A stretch of DNA of 46,775 nt from an uncultured Lachnospiraceae bacterium. Lineage in GTDB: Bacteria > Bacillota > Clostridia > Lachnospirales > Lachnospiraceae. Under the pieces are notes generated by a model. That model worked only from the letters and a program-made list of their open reading frames with translations. It ran no database searches and was not told the origin of the DNA. The translations under genes were made by a program, and so were the position numbers. This document shows positions 30,975-39,842 of the stretch, one piece after another; the stretch's first letter is position 1; each line of letters opens with the position of its first letter. The stretch is from assembly GCA_910585635.1 (NCBI GenBank), contig CAJUFE010000037.1, positions 1 to 46,775 of the forward strand, in the 5' to 3' direction.

Positions 30975-33224
30975 TCAGCGTGTCTGGACGGTCACGACAT
31001 TTTGGATCAGGTCCATCAGCTTCTGCAGGGAAAAGGGCTTGGTCATATAGGCATCCATCCCGCTCTCCACCGCGCGCTTCCGGTCTTCCTCAAAAGCATT
31101 GGCCGACAGGGCGATGATCGGGATCTGTGCCAGCTCCGGGACTGGGAGGGCGCGGATCGCCGCGGTGGCCTCGTGACCGTTCATGACAGGCATCTGGATA
31201 TCCATCAAGATCAGATGATAGTCTCCGGGCTGGGCGGTACGGACCTTTTCTACCGCGATGCGCCCGTCCGCGGCTGTATCCACCATAAAGCCCCCGTCTT
31301 CCAAAAGCTCGCTTTCGATCTCCCGGTTCAGCTCATTATCCTCCACCAGCAGGATGCGGCAGGGGAAGGGGAGCTTAAGGGATGCGGGGGCTTTACCGAA
31401 GGGGTAGGGGGCCTCCTGATCCTGCAGGCGCAGGTGCAGGTCTAAGGTGAAGCAGCTGCCTTTTCCATAGACACTGGATACGTCGATGGTCCCGCCCATC
31501 AGCTGGGCGATGTTTTTGGCGATCGTAAGCCCTAAGCCGGTCCCCTGTATGCCGCTCAAGGTGGTGTTGGCCTGCCTTTCAAAAGGCTCGAACAGATGGG
31601 GGAGGAAGTCCTTTCGGATGCCGATCCCATTATCCTTGACGGCAAAACGAAAAGCCAGATAGCCCGCCTGCAGGTGTCCGCCTTCCGTGACGGTCAGGCT
31701 GACCGTACCACCCCCGTGAGTATATTTGACCGCGTTGTCCATAAAGCGGAGGAGCAGCTGCACCAGTTTTTCCTGGTCGCAGTAGACCGCTGGATGGGAC
31801 AGCCCTGTGGTATCCACCGTGAAAGCGATGCCCTTCGCCTTGGCTGATGGACCGGACACAGCCTGGACGGCCTGCAGGACGCTAAAGAGGCTGCAGGCCT
31901 TCTCTGTCAGCTGGATCTTGCCCGCTTCGATCCGGGAAAGCTCCAATACATCATTGATCAGCTGGAGCAGCTGATCGCAGGAGGTCTTGATCCGTGTCAG
32001 ATAGGCGTTGGTCTTTTTATAGTCATGGTTGTCCGCATATTTGCTGGCAAGAGCTGTAAAGCCTACAAGGGCGTTCATCGGTGTACGGATATCGTGGGAC
32101 ATATTGGCCAGGAAGGTGTCCTTCACGATGATGGCTGCCTGGGCCTGGTCCAGCGCGGCCTGCAAAAGCTGCTTCTGTTCCATCTCATAGCGGATCTCAT
32201 CGTCCAGCCGCCGGCCCCCCATGATGATCTGGGAAACATGGCCGGTCTTCCCCACGTTCACCACTCTAAGCTGCAGATAGCTGGTGGCCACATCGCCCAT
32301 GATCCGATAGTTGAGGTAGAAGGTCTGTTCTTTAGCCAGCCGCTCCCGCAGGCGGGAGGGATCTACAGCTTCCCGAAATCGTTCCCGGTCCTCCGGGCAG
32401 ACCCAGGTGTCCACGTAATCGGTAAAAAAGCTCGCAAAGGCATGGACGGGATGGCCGGAGCCGAAATGCTCTTTTACCCGGCTGCTGAGCCGGTAGGCCA
32501 GGAGCAGATCGGAGTCCAGATTGGCATAAAAGATGGTGTCATAATCAATGCTCAGGCCCTCGATGATCCCAAGACGGCGGCGCAGCTCTAAGCTGCTGGT
32601 CTCCAGCTCCTGGTCATACCGTGCGATCGCGTCCTGCCATTCCTGCTCCTTCTGGAGATTGTCCAGGAGGAGCTTGGCATGTTCTTTCTGCTGCTGCTCG
32701 ATCCTCTCGGTGGCATCGCCTGCGAACACATAGTAGATATCGCCATAGCGGCTATGGATAAAGTGCCCATAGTCATCGATCCACCGGACCGCACCGCCCT
32801 TTTGGATGATCCGATATTCTACATGGTCCAGATCATACTGATCCCGGGCGATCTGCTCCAGGATGCTGGCTTCTACCTCCTCTAAGTCATCGGGATGGAC
32901 GATGCCCCGGAAGGAATTCCCGGTCATCTCCCGGAATTCCTGCATGGTCCCACAGCCAAAGATCCTTAACAGCGCCTGATTGGCGTAGAGGATCTCTTCG
33001 TCGCCGTCTGCCCGATAGATAAAGAAGCCGCCGGGCATCTCATCCATGAAAGACGCGATCTGGAGAGCGGTCTCTCTGTGCTGTGCCTCGGTGAGAGGCG
33101 CGGCTTTTTGGGGCAGGGTGGCAGCGCGGCTGTCCTGGGTGGCCGTCGGCCCGCTCTGGGATAAGCCCGGGATGGATAATAGATATTCGATCAAGTTGTG
33201 GGTGGTTTCGGTATGGTTGTCCAA
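30975..33224 (-). CDS. Hybrid sensor histidine kinase with C-terminal receiver
   Basis: 749 residues, soluble, with no transmembrane segment. PAS domains lie in the first 360 residues (MPGGFFIYRADGDEEILYANQALLRIFG and a second region after YDQELE). The histidine phosphotransfer box is NMSHDIRTPMNALVGF. The ATP-binding domain shows DNAVKYTHGGG, DNGIGI and GTGLGLTIAKNI. The receiver has LLVEDNELNRE, acceptor aspartate in LILMDIQMPVMNG and the late MTKPF. No output gene is adjacent, so the partner is unknown; the receiver may pass phosphate to a separate HPt protein. It is divergent from ackA. Confidence 0.93.
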   Translation of the reverse strand: MDNHTETTHNLIEYLLSIPGLSQSGPTATQDSRAATLPQKAAPLTEAQHRETALQIASFMDEMPGGFFIYRADGDEEILYANQALLRIFGCGTMQEFREMTGNSFRGIVHPDDLEEVEASILEQIARDQYDLDHVEYRIIQKGGAVRWIDDYGHFIHSRYGDIYYVFAGDATERIEQQQKEHAKLLLDNLQKEQEWQDAIARYDQELETSSLELRRRLGIIEGLSIDYDTIFYANLDSDLLLAYRLSSRVKEHFGSGHPVHAFASFFTDYVDTWVCPEDRERFREAVDPSRLRERLAKEQTFYLNYRIMGDVATSYLQLRVVNVGKTGHVSQIIMGGRRLDDEIRYEMEQKQLLQAALDQAQAAIIVKDTFLANMSHDIRTPMNALVGFTALASKYADNHDYKKTNAYLTRIKTSCDQLLQLINDVLELSRIEAGKIQLTEKACSLFSVLQAVQAVSGPSAKAKGIAFTVDTTGLSHPAVYCDQEKLVQLLLRFMDNAVKYTHGGGTVSLTVTEGGHLQAGYLAFRFAVKDNGIGIRKDFLPHLFEPFERQANTTLSGIQGTGLGLTIAKNIAQLMGGTIDVSSVYGKGSCFTLDLHLRLQDQEAPYPFGKAPASLKLPFPCRILLVEDNELNREIESELLEDGGFMVDTAADGRIAVEKVRTAQPGDYHLILMDIQMPVMNGHEATAAIRALPVPELAQIPIIALSANAFEEDRKRAVESGMDAYMTKPFSLQKLMDLIQNVVTVQTR

Positions 33225-33258
33225 GCAGGCGTCCCCCTTTTTTTTGTCTTATCTTATG

Positions 33259-33287
33259 ATCATAACATGTCCAGGGCGATCTGTCAA
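33259..33287 (-). promoter_or_regulatory. Promoter of the hybrid histidine kinase
   Basis: On the minus strand TTGACA (33282-33287) and TATGAT (33259-33264) are 17 bases apart. Confidence 0.75.
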
Positions 33288-33295
33288 AATATCAG

Positions 33296-33324
33296 TTGCA
33301 TGATCGCGCAAGATAGAATAAAAT
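33296..33324 (+). promoter_or_regulatory. Promoter of ackA
   Basis: TTGCAT (33296-33301) and TAAAAT (33319-33324) are 17 bases apart. The leader of about 110 bases contains AAAGGG (33387-33392) facing CCCTTT (33410-33415), followed by one more T, a weak attenuator-like hairpin. Confidence 0.6.
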
Positions 33325-33442
33325 AAAGTAGCAGTCCAGATCCCCTGGACGAGAACAAGATCAAGCCAGCAACAGAGAAGTACACGAAAGGGCCGCCAGA
33401 GAGGATGGACCCTTTTATGTTAGGAGAAAGGATGCAGCATAC

Positions 33443-34657
33443 ATGAAGATCTTAGTCATAAACAGCGGGAGCTCGTCTTTAAAATTCCAGGTGATCGACT
33501 CGGAGACCGAGCGGGTCATGGCCAAGGGCGTCTGTGAGAGGATCGGGATCGATGGGATCTTTACCTATAAGACCGACAGCGGGACCTCCGTCAAGGAGCC
33601 GGTGGCGATGGCGGACCATAAGCAGGCGGTCGATACCATATTAAAGACCCTGACAGACCAGGAACGGGGCGTGCTGGAGGATTTTTCCCAGATCGACGTG
33701 ATCGGTCACCGCCTGGTCCACGGCGGGGAAAAGTTCACCGGCTCTGTGGTGGTGACCGATGAGGTCATCCAGGCTATGACCGAATGCAATGACTTAGCGC
33801 CCCTCCATAATCCGGCAAACCTGGTGGGCGTGGACGCCTGCCGGCAGCTGATGCCGGATACCTTGATGGTGGGGGTATTTGACACAGCATTTAACCAGAC
33901 CATGGAGCCCAAGGCGTTCCTCTACGGCCTCCCATATCAATATTATGAGCAGTATAAGATCCGGCGCTATGGCTTCCACGGGATCAGCCACAAGTATGTG
34001 TCCGGGCGGGCCGCGGAGTTCATGGGACAGGATATCAAGCGGGTGAAGACCATCGTCTGCCATCTGGGGAACGGCGCCAGCATCTGCGCGGTCAAGTACG
34101 GCAAGGTGGTGGACAATTCCATGGGTTTTACGCCCCTGGAGGGACTGGTGATGGGTACCCGGTGCGGGGATGTGGATCCCGGCGCTCTGGAATTTTTGGC
34201 GAAAAAGGAAAACCTGGATTTCCAGCAGGTGATGACGATCCTGAACCAGGAATCTGGTGTTCTGGGGATCTCGAAGAACCTCTCCAGTGATTTCCGGGAG
34301 CTGAAGGACGCCCAGATCAAATATAATGAGAAGGCTTCCCTGGCCAGGGAGATCTTCGCCTACAAGGTAGCCAAATACGTAGGCAGCTACGCGGCCGCCA
34401 TGAACGGAGTGGATAACATCGTGTTCACGGCCGGGGTAGGGGAGAATGATTCGGAGATCCGAGAGGAGATCTGCGAGTATCTGGGCTTTTTGGGCATCGC
34501 CATCGATGAAGTGATGAACCGGGAGCAGAGTGAGGCGGTGAAGATCTCCACCTGGGACTCGAAGGTGAACGTGCTGGTGATCCGGACTAATGAGGAACTG
34601 GAGATCGCCCGGGAAGCGGCGGCAGTGGCCCGGCAGGTAGGGAGCGGGAAAAGATGA
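33443..34657 (+). CDS. ackA: Acetate kinase
   Basis: A 404-residue acetate kinase making ATP and acetate from acetyl phosphate, the main energy step of fermentation. Motifs are MKILVINSGSSSLKFQ at the N-terminus, HRLVHGGE, VFDTAFNQTM, RRYGFHGISHKYV, CHLGNGASICA, MGFTPLEGLVMGTRCGD and FTAGVGEN. Length is standard. AGGAGAAAGGA lies upstream. The usual partner pta is not next to it; instead nth overlaps its last four bases. That arrangement is less common, and pta must lie elsewhere. Confidence 0.97.
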   Translation: MKILVINSGSSSLKFQVIDSETERVMAKGVCERIGIDGIFTYKTDSGTSVKEPVAMADHKQAVDTILKTLTDQERGVLEDFSQIDVIGHRLVHGGEKFTGSVVVTDEVIQAMTECNDLAPLHNPANLVGVDACRQLMPDTLMVGVFDTAFNQTMEPKAFLYGLPYQYYEQYKIRRYGFHGISHKYVSGRAAEFMGQDIKRVKTIVCHLGNGASICAVKYGKVVDNSMGFTPLEGLVMGTRCGDVDPGALEFLAKKENLDFQQVMTILNQESGVLGISKNLSSDFRELKDAQIKYNEKASLAREIFAYKVAKYVGSYAAAMNGVDNIVFTAGVGENDSEIREEICEYLGFLGIAIDEVMNREQSEAVKISTWDSKVNVLVIRTNEELEIAREAAAVARQVGSGKR

Positions 34658-35439
34658 TGGAGAAAAGACCCATGGAGAACGAGCGGACAGAGAAGGACCT
34701 GACAGAAAAAGCGCGGGCAAAGAAGGAGCAGGCAAAGAGAGCGCAGGTAAAGAAAGGCTCGGCAAAGAAAGCCGCGGCGGATAAAGGAAAGGCGGAGGAT
34801 ATAGAGCGGAAGAAGGCCCTGGCCTTAGAGACGATCGTGCGCCTGAAAAAGGAATATCCAGACGCTTCCTGTACCCTGGACTATAACGAAGCCTGGAAGC
34901 TCCTGGTGAGCGTGCGCCTGGCCGCCCAGTGTACCGACGCCAGGGTCAATGTGGTAGTGGAAGATCTGTATAAGAAATATCCGGATGTAGACGCCCTGGC
35001 CGATGCCCCGGTGGAGGAGATCGAGAAGATCGTCAAGCCCTGCGGGCTGGGGCACAGCAAGGCGCGGGATATCAGTGCCTGCATGAAGATCTTAAAGGAG
35101 GACTATGGCGGAAAGGTACCGGATCAGTTCGACCAGCTCCTTAAGCTCCCGGGGGTGGGGCGCAAGAGCGCGAACCTGATCATGGGGGATGTGTTCGGGA
35201 AGCCTGCGATCGTAACGGATACCCATTGTATCCGCCTGGTGAACCGGATCGGTCTGGTGGACGGCATAAAGGAGCCGAAAAAGGTGGAGATGGCGCTGTG
35301 GGAGATCATCCCGCCAGAGGAAGGGAACGACTTCTGCCATCGGCTGGTCCATCATGGCCGGGAGGTCTGTACGGCCAGGACAAGCCCTTACTGCGACCGT
35401 TGCTGTCTCAAGGAGATCTGCAGGAAGAACGGTGTCTGA
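34654..35439 (+). CDS. nth: Endonuclease III with a lysine-rich N-terminal tail
   Basis: A 261-residue base-excision repair enzyme that removes oxidised pyrimidines and nicks the abasic site. The core from about residue 51 has LLVSVRLAAQCTDARV, the helix-hairpin-helix LPGVGRKSANLI with the catalytic lysine, VTDTHCIRLVNRI with the catalytic aspartate, and a 4Fe-4S cluster of four cysteines in CTARTSPYCDRCCLKEIC. The first 50 residues are extra: charged and Lys/Ala-rich, built from five-residue repeats. The start overlaps the ackA stop. A start near residue 50 is not excluded, but no better site is visible. Confidence 0.93.
   Translation: MMEKRPMENERTEKDLTEKARAKKEQAKRAQVKKGSAKKAAADKGKAEDIERKKALALETIVRLKKEYPDASCTLDYNEAWKLLVSVRLAAQCTDARVNVVVEDLYKKYPDVDALADAPVEEIEKIVKPCGLGHSKARDISACMKILKEDYGGKVPDQFDQLLKLPGVGRKSANLIMGDVFGKPAIVTDTHCIRLVNRIGLVDGIKEPKKVEMALWEIIPPEEGNDFCHRLVHHGREVCTARTSPYCDRCCLKEICRKNGV
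34717..34791 (+). repeat. 15-base tandem repeats in the nth N-terminal tail
   Basis: Five in-frame 15-base units encode AKKEQ, AKRAQ, VKKGS, AKKAA and ADKGK. The tail is strongly basic and could bind DNA nonspecifically. Confidence 0.7.
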
Positions 35440-35539
35440 CAGCGGCGCAGAGGCTGAACGGTTCCTGCCCAGATCTGCCATAAAAATGGAGGAAGTGGCT
35501 TTTTGGCAGGCGTTCCGATAAAGAGATGGAGGAGAAAGT

Positions 35540-36772
35540 ATGGAACAGAGGTATCCGACGCAGATCAGTATGGAAGAAGGTATGGGACTGCTGCTGTCAG
35601 CGGCCGTTCCTATGGACAAAGAGGAGGTACGGCTGCTGGATGCCAGCGGAAGGGTACTGGCCTGTGATGTGGCAGCGATGGAGGATATCCCGCCATTTGA
35701 CCGGTCGCCCCTGGACGGGTATGCGGTCCGAGCTGCGGATATCGCGGCCGCCGGTGAGGACAGTCCGGTCACCTTGAAGATCATCGGGGAGGTCCCGGCT
35801 GGTTATGTGGCCGAGAGAGGGCCGCAGGAAGGGGAAGCCGTCAAGATCCTGACAGGGGCGCCGATCCCGGAAGGCGCAGATGTGGTGGTGCGGTACGAGG
35901 ATACGTCTTTTACAGAGGAGGAGGTCATCTTGTACCAGGCGATGGCCTCCGGGAGCAATATCGTGCGTGCCGGGGAGGATGTGCGTGCCGGCCAGATCGT
36001 CATGACCCGGGGCGATATCCTGAACGCCGCCCGGATCGGGGTGCTGGCCGGGTTAGGCTATGAGCGGGTCACGGTCTATAAAAGGCCGGTGGTGAAGATC
36101 TTGAGTACCGGGGATGAGCTGGTGCCGGTGACAGAGAATCTGCGGCCGGGCAAGATCAGGAACAGCAGCGCCTACATGCTGCGGGCTTTTCTGCAGAGCT
36201 GGGGGATGGAGGCCCAGATCTGTGGGATCGTGAAAGACGACCAGAAGGCGATCCAGGAAGCCATAGAGGCCTGCGCAGAGGGCGCGGACTGTGTGATCAC
36301 CACCGGCGGAGCATCTGCCAGCGACCGTGACCTGGTGCTGCCCGCCCTGGAAGCGGCGGGGGCACAGATCCTGTTCTGGAAGGTGCGCATGAAGCCGGGG
36401 ATGGCCACGATCGCGGCACAGAAGAAGGGAACGCTGGTCCTGGGCTTGTCCGGGAACCCTTCTGCAGCGGTGGCCGCCCTGTTAGCCCTGTGCCTTCCGG
36501 CTTTCCGAAAGATGTGCGGGCGGAAGGATCATCAGCTGCCCATGATCCGGGCGATCATGCCGGAGGGGTTCGAGAAAAAGAGCCCGGGAGGGAGAGTGCT
36601 GCCGGGGCGGCTGGAGATCAGAGGGACCACCCCCTGCTTTATCACCCAGAAGCGGCAGGCTAACGGGATGATCAGCCCATGGAGCGATTGCGATCTGATC
36701 GGGATCATCCCAAGGGGATCGGGCCCCCTTGAGAAGGGCTGCGTGATCGAAGCCTACTCGCTGGTGACGTGA
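35540..36772 (+). CDS. moeA: Molybdopterin molybdenumtransferase MoeA
   Basis: A 410-residue MoeA that inserts molybdate into adenylylated molybdopterin. Typical motifs are IPPFDRSPLDGYAVRAADI, VKILTGAPIPEGADVVVRYED, RAGEDVRAGQIVMTRGDIL, LSTGDELVP, GKIRNSSAYML, the pterin-binding TTGGASASDRDLV and FGLSG-like LVLGLSGNPSAAVAALL. GATGGAGGAGAAAG precedes the start. No other molybdenum cofactor or molybdate transport genes are within the window, so it stands alone between nth and a convergent protease gene. Confidence 0.94.
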   Translation: MEQRYPTQISMEEGMGLLLSAAVPMDKEEVRLLDASGRVLACDVAAMEDIPPFDRSPLDGYAVRAADIAAAGEDSPVTLKIIGEVPAGYVAERGPQEGEAVKILTGAPIPEGADVVVRYEDTSFTEEEVILYQAMASGSNIVRAGEDVRAGQIVMTRGDILNAARIGVLAGLGYERVTVYKRPVVKILSTGDELVPVTENLRPGKIRNSSAYMLRAFLQSWGMEAQICGIVKDDQKAIQEAIEACAEGADCVITTGGASASDRDLVLPALEAAGAQILFWKVRMKPGMATIAAQKKGTLVLGLSGNPSAAVAALLALCLPAFRKMCGRKDHQLPMIRAIMPEGFEKKSPGGRVLPGRLEIRGTTPCFITQKRQANGMISPWSDCDLIGIIPRGSGPLEKGCVIEAYSLVT

Positions 36773-36811
36773 GCGGCAGAGGCCGGCAAAGGGCCTGCAG
36801 GACATCTCAGG

Positions 36812-38197
36812 TCACGGTGTGCCGGCGGGCAGACCGTAGTTGAGCGCGGCATGGGCATCCAGCAGGCCGCCGCTGACACTCTTGCCTTGAAGGCCTTCTA
36901 AGGGGCGGGCAGAGGCCAGCAGCACATGCTTGATGTCGGAAAGGGCCAGATCCGTCCGATAGGAATAGAGCATGGCGGCCGTGCCGGTCACCATGGGGGC
37001 AGCCATAGAGGTGCCGCTCATAAAGGCGTAGCCGCCTCCGGGGGCTGTGCTCAGGATATAAGAGCCGGGAGCTGCGATATCAACGGAAGCCGCCCCGAAG
37101 TTAGAGCTGGCCGCCAGGGTCCCGTCAAAGAGCAGGCCGCCCACGGCGATCACATTGTCAAAGGGGAGGGAAGCCGGATACACAGGGGTCGTATCGATAT
37201 CATAGCCCTGGCCCTTGGCATCACCGTTGCCGCATGCCACGATAAAGAGCATGTGGGAATTTTTGATGGTGTCGGCCAGCTCCTGGCTGTAGGCGGAGGT
37301 CCCCAGGCTCAGGTTGCAGATCGAGGCGCCATTGGCCTCGGCATACCGGATGGCGCGGATCACGGAATCCGGGGAGCCGATCCCGTAAGGACCTCCCAGG
37401 GATTTTAAGCTCATCAGCTTGACGCAGGAGTTGTCCGCGATCCCCGCGATCCCCTCGTTCCCTCTGCTGGCGGCGATCGTCCCGGCAGTGTGGGTGCCAT
37501 GGCTGTCCTCCGTGCCGCTGTAGAGGGTGGGGCTGTCGGTATAAAAATTCCATCCGTGGATATCGTCCACATAGCCGTTCCCGTCATTGTCGATCCCGTC
37601 TCCGGGGATCTCGCCCGGGTTCGTCCACATAGAATCTTTCAGCTCCGGGTGGCTGTGGTCGATGCCGGTGTCGATCACGGCTACGATCACCTGACGCTTT
37701 TCCTCAGGAGCCTTGGCGTCAAACTGTTCCCAGGCAGGGAGGATGTTGATGTCGATGCCGGCGGTGGCACGGATGACCGTAGACTGGCTTTCCAGCATCC
37801 CCGGCTCCAGGTCGGGGAGGGCGATGGAGGAGGAGCGTCCTTTACGCTTTCCATAGACAGAATCTAAGGAGCGGAAGCTGGTGGTCATCTGGACCAGCTG
37901 GAACTCTCCGTCATTTTTAAGCCCCCACTGATAGATGGCATAGCGGTCGCCGATGGAAAGGTTTTGGACGCCGGGCCCGAAGGCGGCCGTGCGCAGGGCC
38001 GTGTCGATCGTAGCGATGTCCGCGTCGGCAGCATCGGATGCGGCAAGGCCGACAGCGTCGGCTGCGGCGATAGCCGCGGCAGCTGGAGCGGGGGGAGGGC
38101 AGCAGGTCTGATCCCCGGCCCATGCAGAAAAGGAAAGAGCGGTTGCGGACAGGAATGCCGGAAGGGCCCCTGCTAAGAGCTTTTTATATCTATCCAT
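36812..38197 (-). CDS. Secreted subtilisin-like serine protease (S8)
   Basis: A 461-residue subtilase. A signal peptide (about residues 1-27, ending SAWA) indicates export; an Ala-rich stretch and an N-terminal pro-region follow. The catalytic triad is visible: aspartate in VIVAVIDTGIDHSHPEL, histidine in DSHGTHTAGTIAA, serine in MSGTSMAAPMVTGTAAML, plus the oxyanion asparagine in VACGNGD. The C-terminus is short, with no obvious wall anchor, so it is probably released. It might act in spore or nutrient metabolism, but nothing here fixes the role. It is convergent with moeA. Confidence 0.93.
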   Translation of the reverse strand: MDRYKKLLAGALPAFLSATALSFSAWAGDQTCCPPPAPAAAAIAAADAVGLAASDAADADIATIDTALRTAAFGPGVQNLSIGDRYAIYQWGLKNDGEFQLVQMTTSFRSLDSVYGKRKGRSSSIALPDLEPGMLESQSTVIRATAGIDINILPAWEQFDAKAPEEKRQVIVAVIDTGIDHSHPELKDSMWTNPGEIPGDGIDNDGNGYVDDIHGWNFYTDSPTLYSGTEDSHGTHTAGTIAASRGNEGIAGIADNSCVKLMSLKSLGGPYGIGSPDSVIRAIRYAEANGASICNLSLGTSAYSQELADTIKNSHMLFIVACGNGDAKGQGYDIDTTPVYPASLPFDNVIAVGGLLFDGTLAASSNFGAASVDIAAPGSYILSTAPGGGYAFMSGTSMAAPMVTGTAAMLYSYRTDLALSDIKHVLLASARPLEGLQGKSVSGGLLDAHAALNYGLPAGTP

Positions 38198-38269
38198 ACA
38201 GTTATCATCTCCTGGGTCATGGTGGTCATAGATCGTTATCTTTGCGATGGACTCTCTACATATAGTCCA

Positions 38270-38278
38270 TTATAGCAT
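38270..38278 (-). promoter_or_regulatory. Extended -10 promoter of the subtilase gene
   Basis: On the minus strand TGC precedes TATAAT (38270-38275), a perfect -10 with an extended element. The -35 region 17 bases upstream reads TACTTT. Confidence 0.6.
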
Positions 38279-38340
38279 AGACCGGATGGATAAAGTAGAA
38301 AAATATGTGAAGAATTTCTTACATATGTGAAAAGTGGCAG

Positions 38341-38361
38341 CCGTTCAGGGGATCTGAACGG
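38341..38361. terminator. Perfect hairpin between protease genes
   Basis: CCGTTCAG (38341-38348) pairs with CTGAACGG (38354-38361). On the minus strand it is followed by a modest T-run a few bases on. It may add to the terminator at 38383. Confidence 0.4.
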
Positions 38362-38382
38362 TCATGAAAAGTGAAAAAGGGG

Positions 38383-38407
38383 AGCAGCCCAGAGGGTCTG
38401 GGCTGTT
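38383..38407 (-). terminator. Terminator of the M23 peptidase gene
   Basis: AGCAGCCCAGA (38383-38393) pairs with TCTGGGCTGTT (38397-38407) with one wobble. On the minus strand CCCC then TTTTT follows. The hairpin overlaps the stop codon of the peptidase gene. Confidence 0.75.
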
Positions 38408-39701
38408 ACGAAAAGGGCGGCAGGTCTTTCGTCCGGTATACCCGGCGCCATTCCTTGGTGTCCGGGATCTTTTGTGTCTGGCTCTGATGCTGGTGGAGGA
38501 ACCGCACCAGCTCGTAGCAGCTGATCCAGATCTCATTGTTCCCGTCCTTTTGGGACTCGTCGAAGATCAGCTGCAGGCCGAAATGGAGATGGGATTCGTC
38601 AATATTGTTCGTATCCTCGGTCCGGCTATAGCCGGTGCGGCCCATATAGCCGATCACATCCCCGGCCTGGACCGTGCCGCCTTCCTTTAGATCGGACTGA
38701 TAGGGGTAGCCCTTGCGCAGGTGGGCGTAATAGTAATAGCGTTTTTTGTCAAAGGAACGGATGCCGATCCGCCAGCCCCCATACTGGTTCCAGCCCAGGG
38801 CCTCCACGGTGCCAGACTCCACGGCGATGATCGGGGTCCCCACCTGTCCCATCATATCATGCCCTAGATGCTGCCGCTTGAACCCATAGCTCCTGGCGGT
38901 GCCGAAATCGTCGAATTCGGAGTAGGGGAAGCCTTTGGCGATGGGAGAGAAGGCTTTTAGACCGTATTTGGTGACCCAGGTGGTCTCTTGCCCCTCAGCA
39001 TGTAGATCCTCAGTCTTCGGCTCCCCAGCTTTCGGAGGCCCCCCAGCTTTCGGATCCTCGTTGTCTACAGCGGGCTGGGAGGGTGCGGCTGGCAGCTGAC
39101 CGACGCTGTTGCCGGTCTGTGATGGGAACGGTCCGACAGCACCGTCCGCCTGAGAGGGCATCTGCCCGGCCGGGACTTCCTCCTGGTAGGTCCCGACCAT
39201 GCCGCCCAGCACAGCCGTATAGGCCTCCAGATAGTAGTCATAATACTTCATATCTTTTGTCAGCTCACCCATGGTGCTGCCCTCGTTAAGGCTCTGGGCC
39301 AGCTTATCCAGGTCGGCAGCCTTGTAGCGGGAAAAGTCGCCGCCGTATCTGGCCCCCAGATAGGCCAGCAGCTCGATCCAGTTGAGATGGGGATCGGACC
39401 GGAAGGTGGCGATGTCCAGGTCCAGGGCTTTGTCCATCGCCTCGCTGGTGACTGTGAAATCCACCCATTTGATGAACGTCTTTTTCGCCCCATCTTCTGC
39501 GGCGGCATCCCCGTCCGTAGCCTGGCGGGTCTTTGCGACCTGATAAAAGCTGCCGCCTGCCTGGCTCAAGGGCGGGTAGCGTTCTATGTAGGCGAAGAGC
39601 AGAGAGCCTCCCAGGAGCAGGAGGGCCAGGGCTTTGGCATAAAGAAAAAGCCTGGAAGGGCCAGGCGTGGGAGTGGGAGGAGAAAACGGCAGGCGCAGCA
39701 T
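38406..39701 (-). CDS. Membrane-anchored M23 family peptidase
   Basis: About 431 residues. A short basic Pro-rich N-tail, one transmembrane helix (YAKALALLLLGGSLLFAYI) and a long extracytoplasmic region with a Pro/Gly/Gln-rich low-complexity part lead to a C-terminal LytM/M23 domain: GHDMMGQVGTPIIAVESGTVEALG, YYYYAHLRKGYPY, GDVIGYMGRTGYS and ESHLHFGLQ, with the zinc histidines and aspartate. It should cut peptidoglycan cross-bridges or stem peptides, possibly in cell separation or sporulation. The start at 39701 has AAAGGGG seven bases upstream; an ATG at 39731 adds ten residues without a good site. Confidence 0.88.
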   Translation of the reverse strand: MLRLPFSPPTPTPGPSRLFLYAKALALLLLGGSLLFAYIERYPPLSQAGGSFYQVAKTRQATDGDAAAEDGAKKTFIKWVDFTVTSEAMDKALDLDIATFRSDPHLNWIELLAYLGARYGGDFSRYKAADLDKLAQSLNEGSTMGELTKDMKYYDYYLEAYTAVLGGMVGTYQEEVPAGQMPSQADGAVGPFPSQTGNSVGQLPAAPSQPAVDNEDPKAGGPPKAGEPKTEDLHAEGQETTWVTKYGLKAFSPIAKGFPYSEFDDFGTARSYGFKRQHLGHDMMGQVGTPIIAVESGTVEALGWNQYGGWRIGIRSFDKKRYYYYAHLRKGYPYQSDLKEGGTVQAGDVIGYMGRTGYSRTEDTNNIDESHLHFGLQLIFDESQKDGNNEIWISCYELVRFLHQHQSQTQKIPDTKEWRRVYRTKDLPPFS

Positions 39702-39842
39702 ATAAAGACCCCTTTCATATGATCGGTGCACGTAGAGCGTTTTTGATCGTCGCTATCCGTTACCAATATATATGAAAGGGGCGGCATGGCCGATCACCAG
39801 ACTTTCTGGCCGATCGTCAAATGTGCTGGCGACGTTGTCCGG

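Noticed and set aside
33794..34765. Minus-strand open frame of 323 codons opposite ackA
   Set aside because: It is antisense to a fully conserved acetate kinase; its start is a Leu/Ser/Pro-rich stretch from the repeated nth tail.
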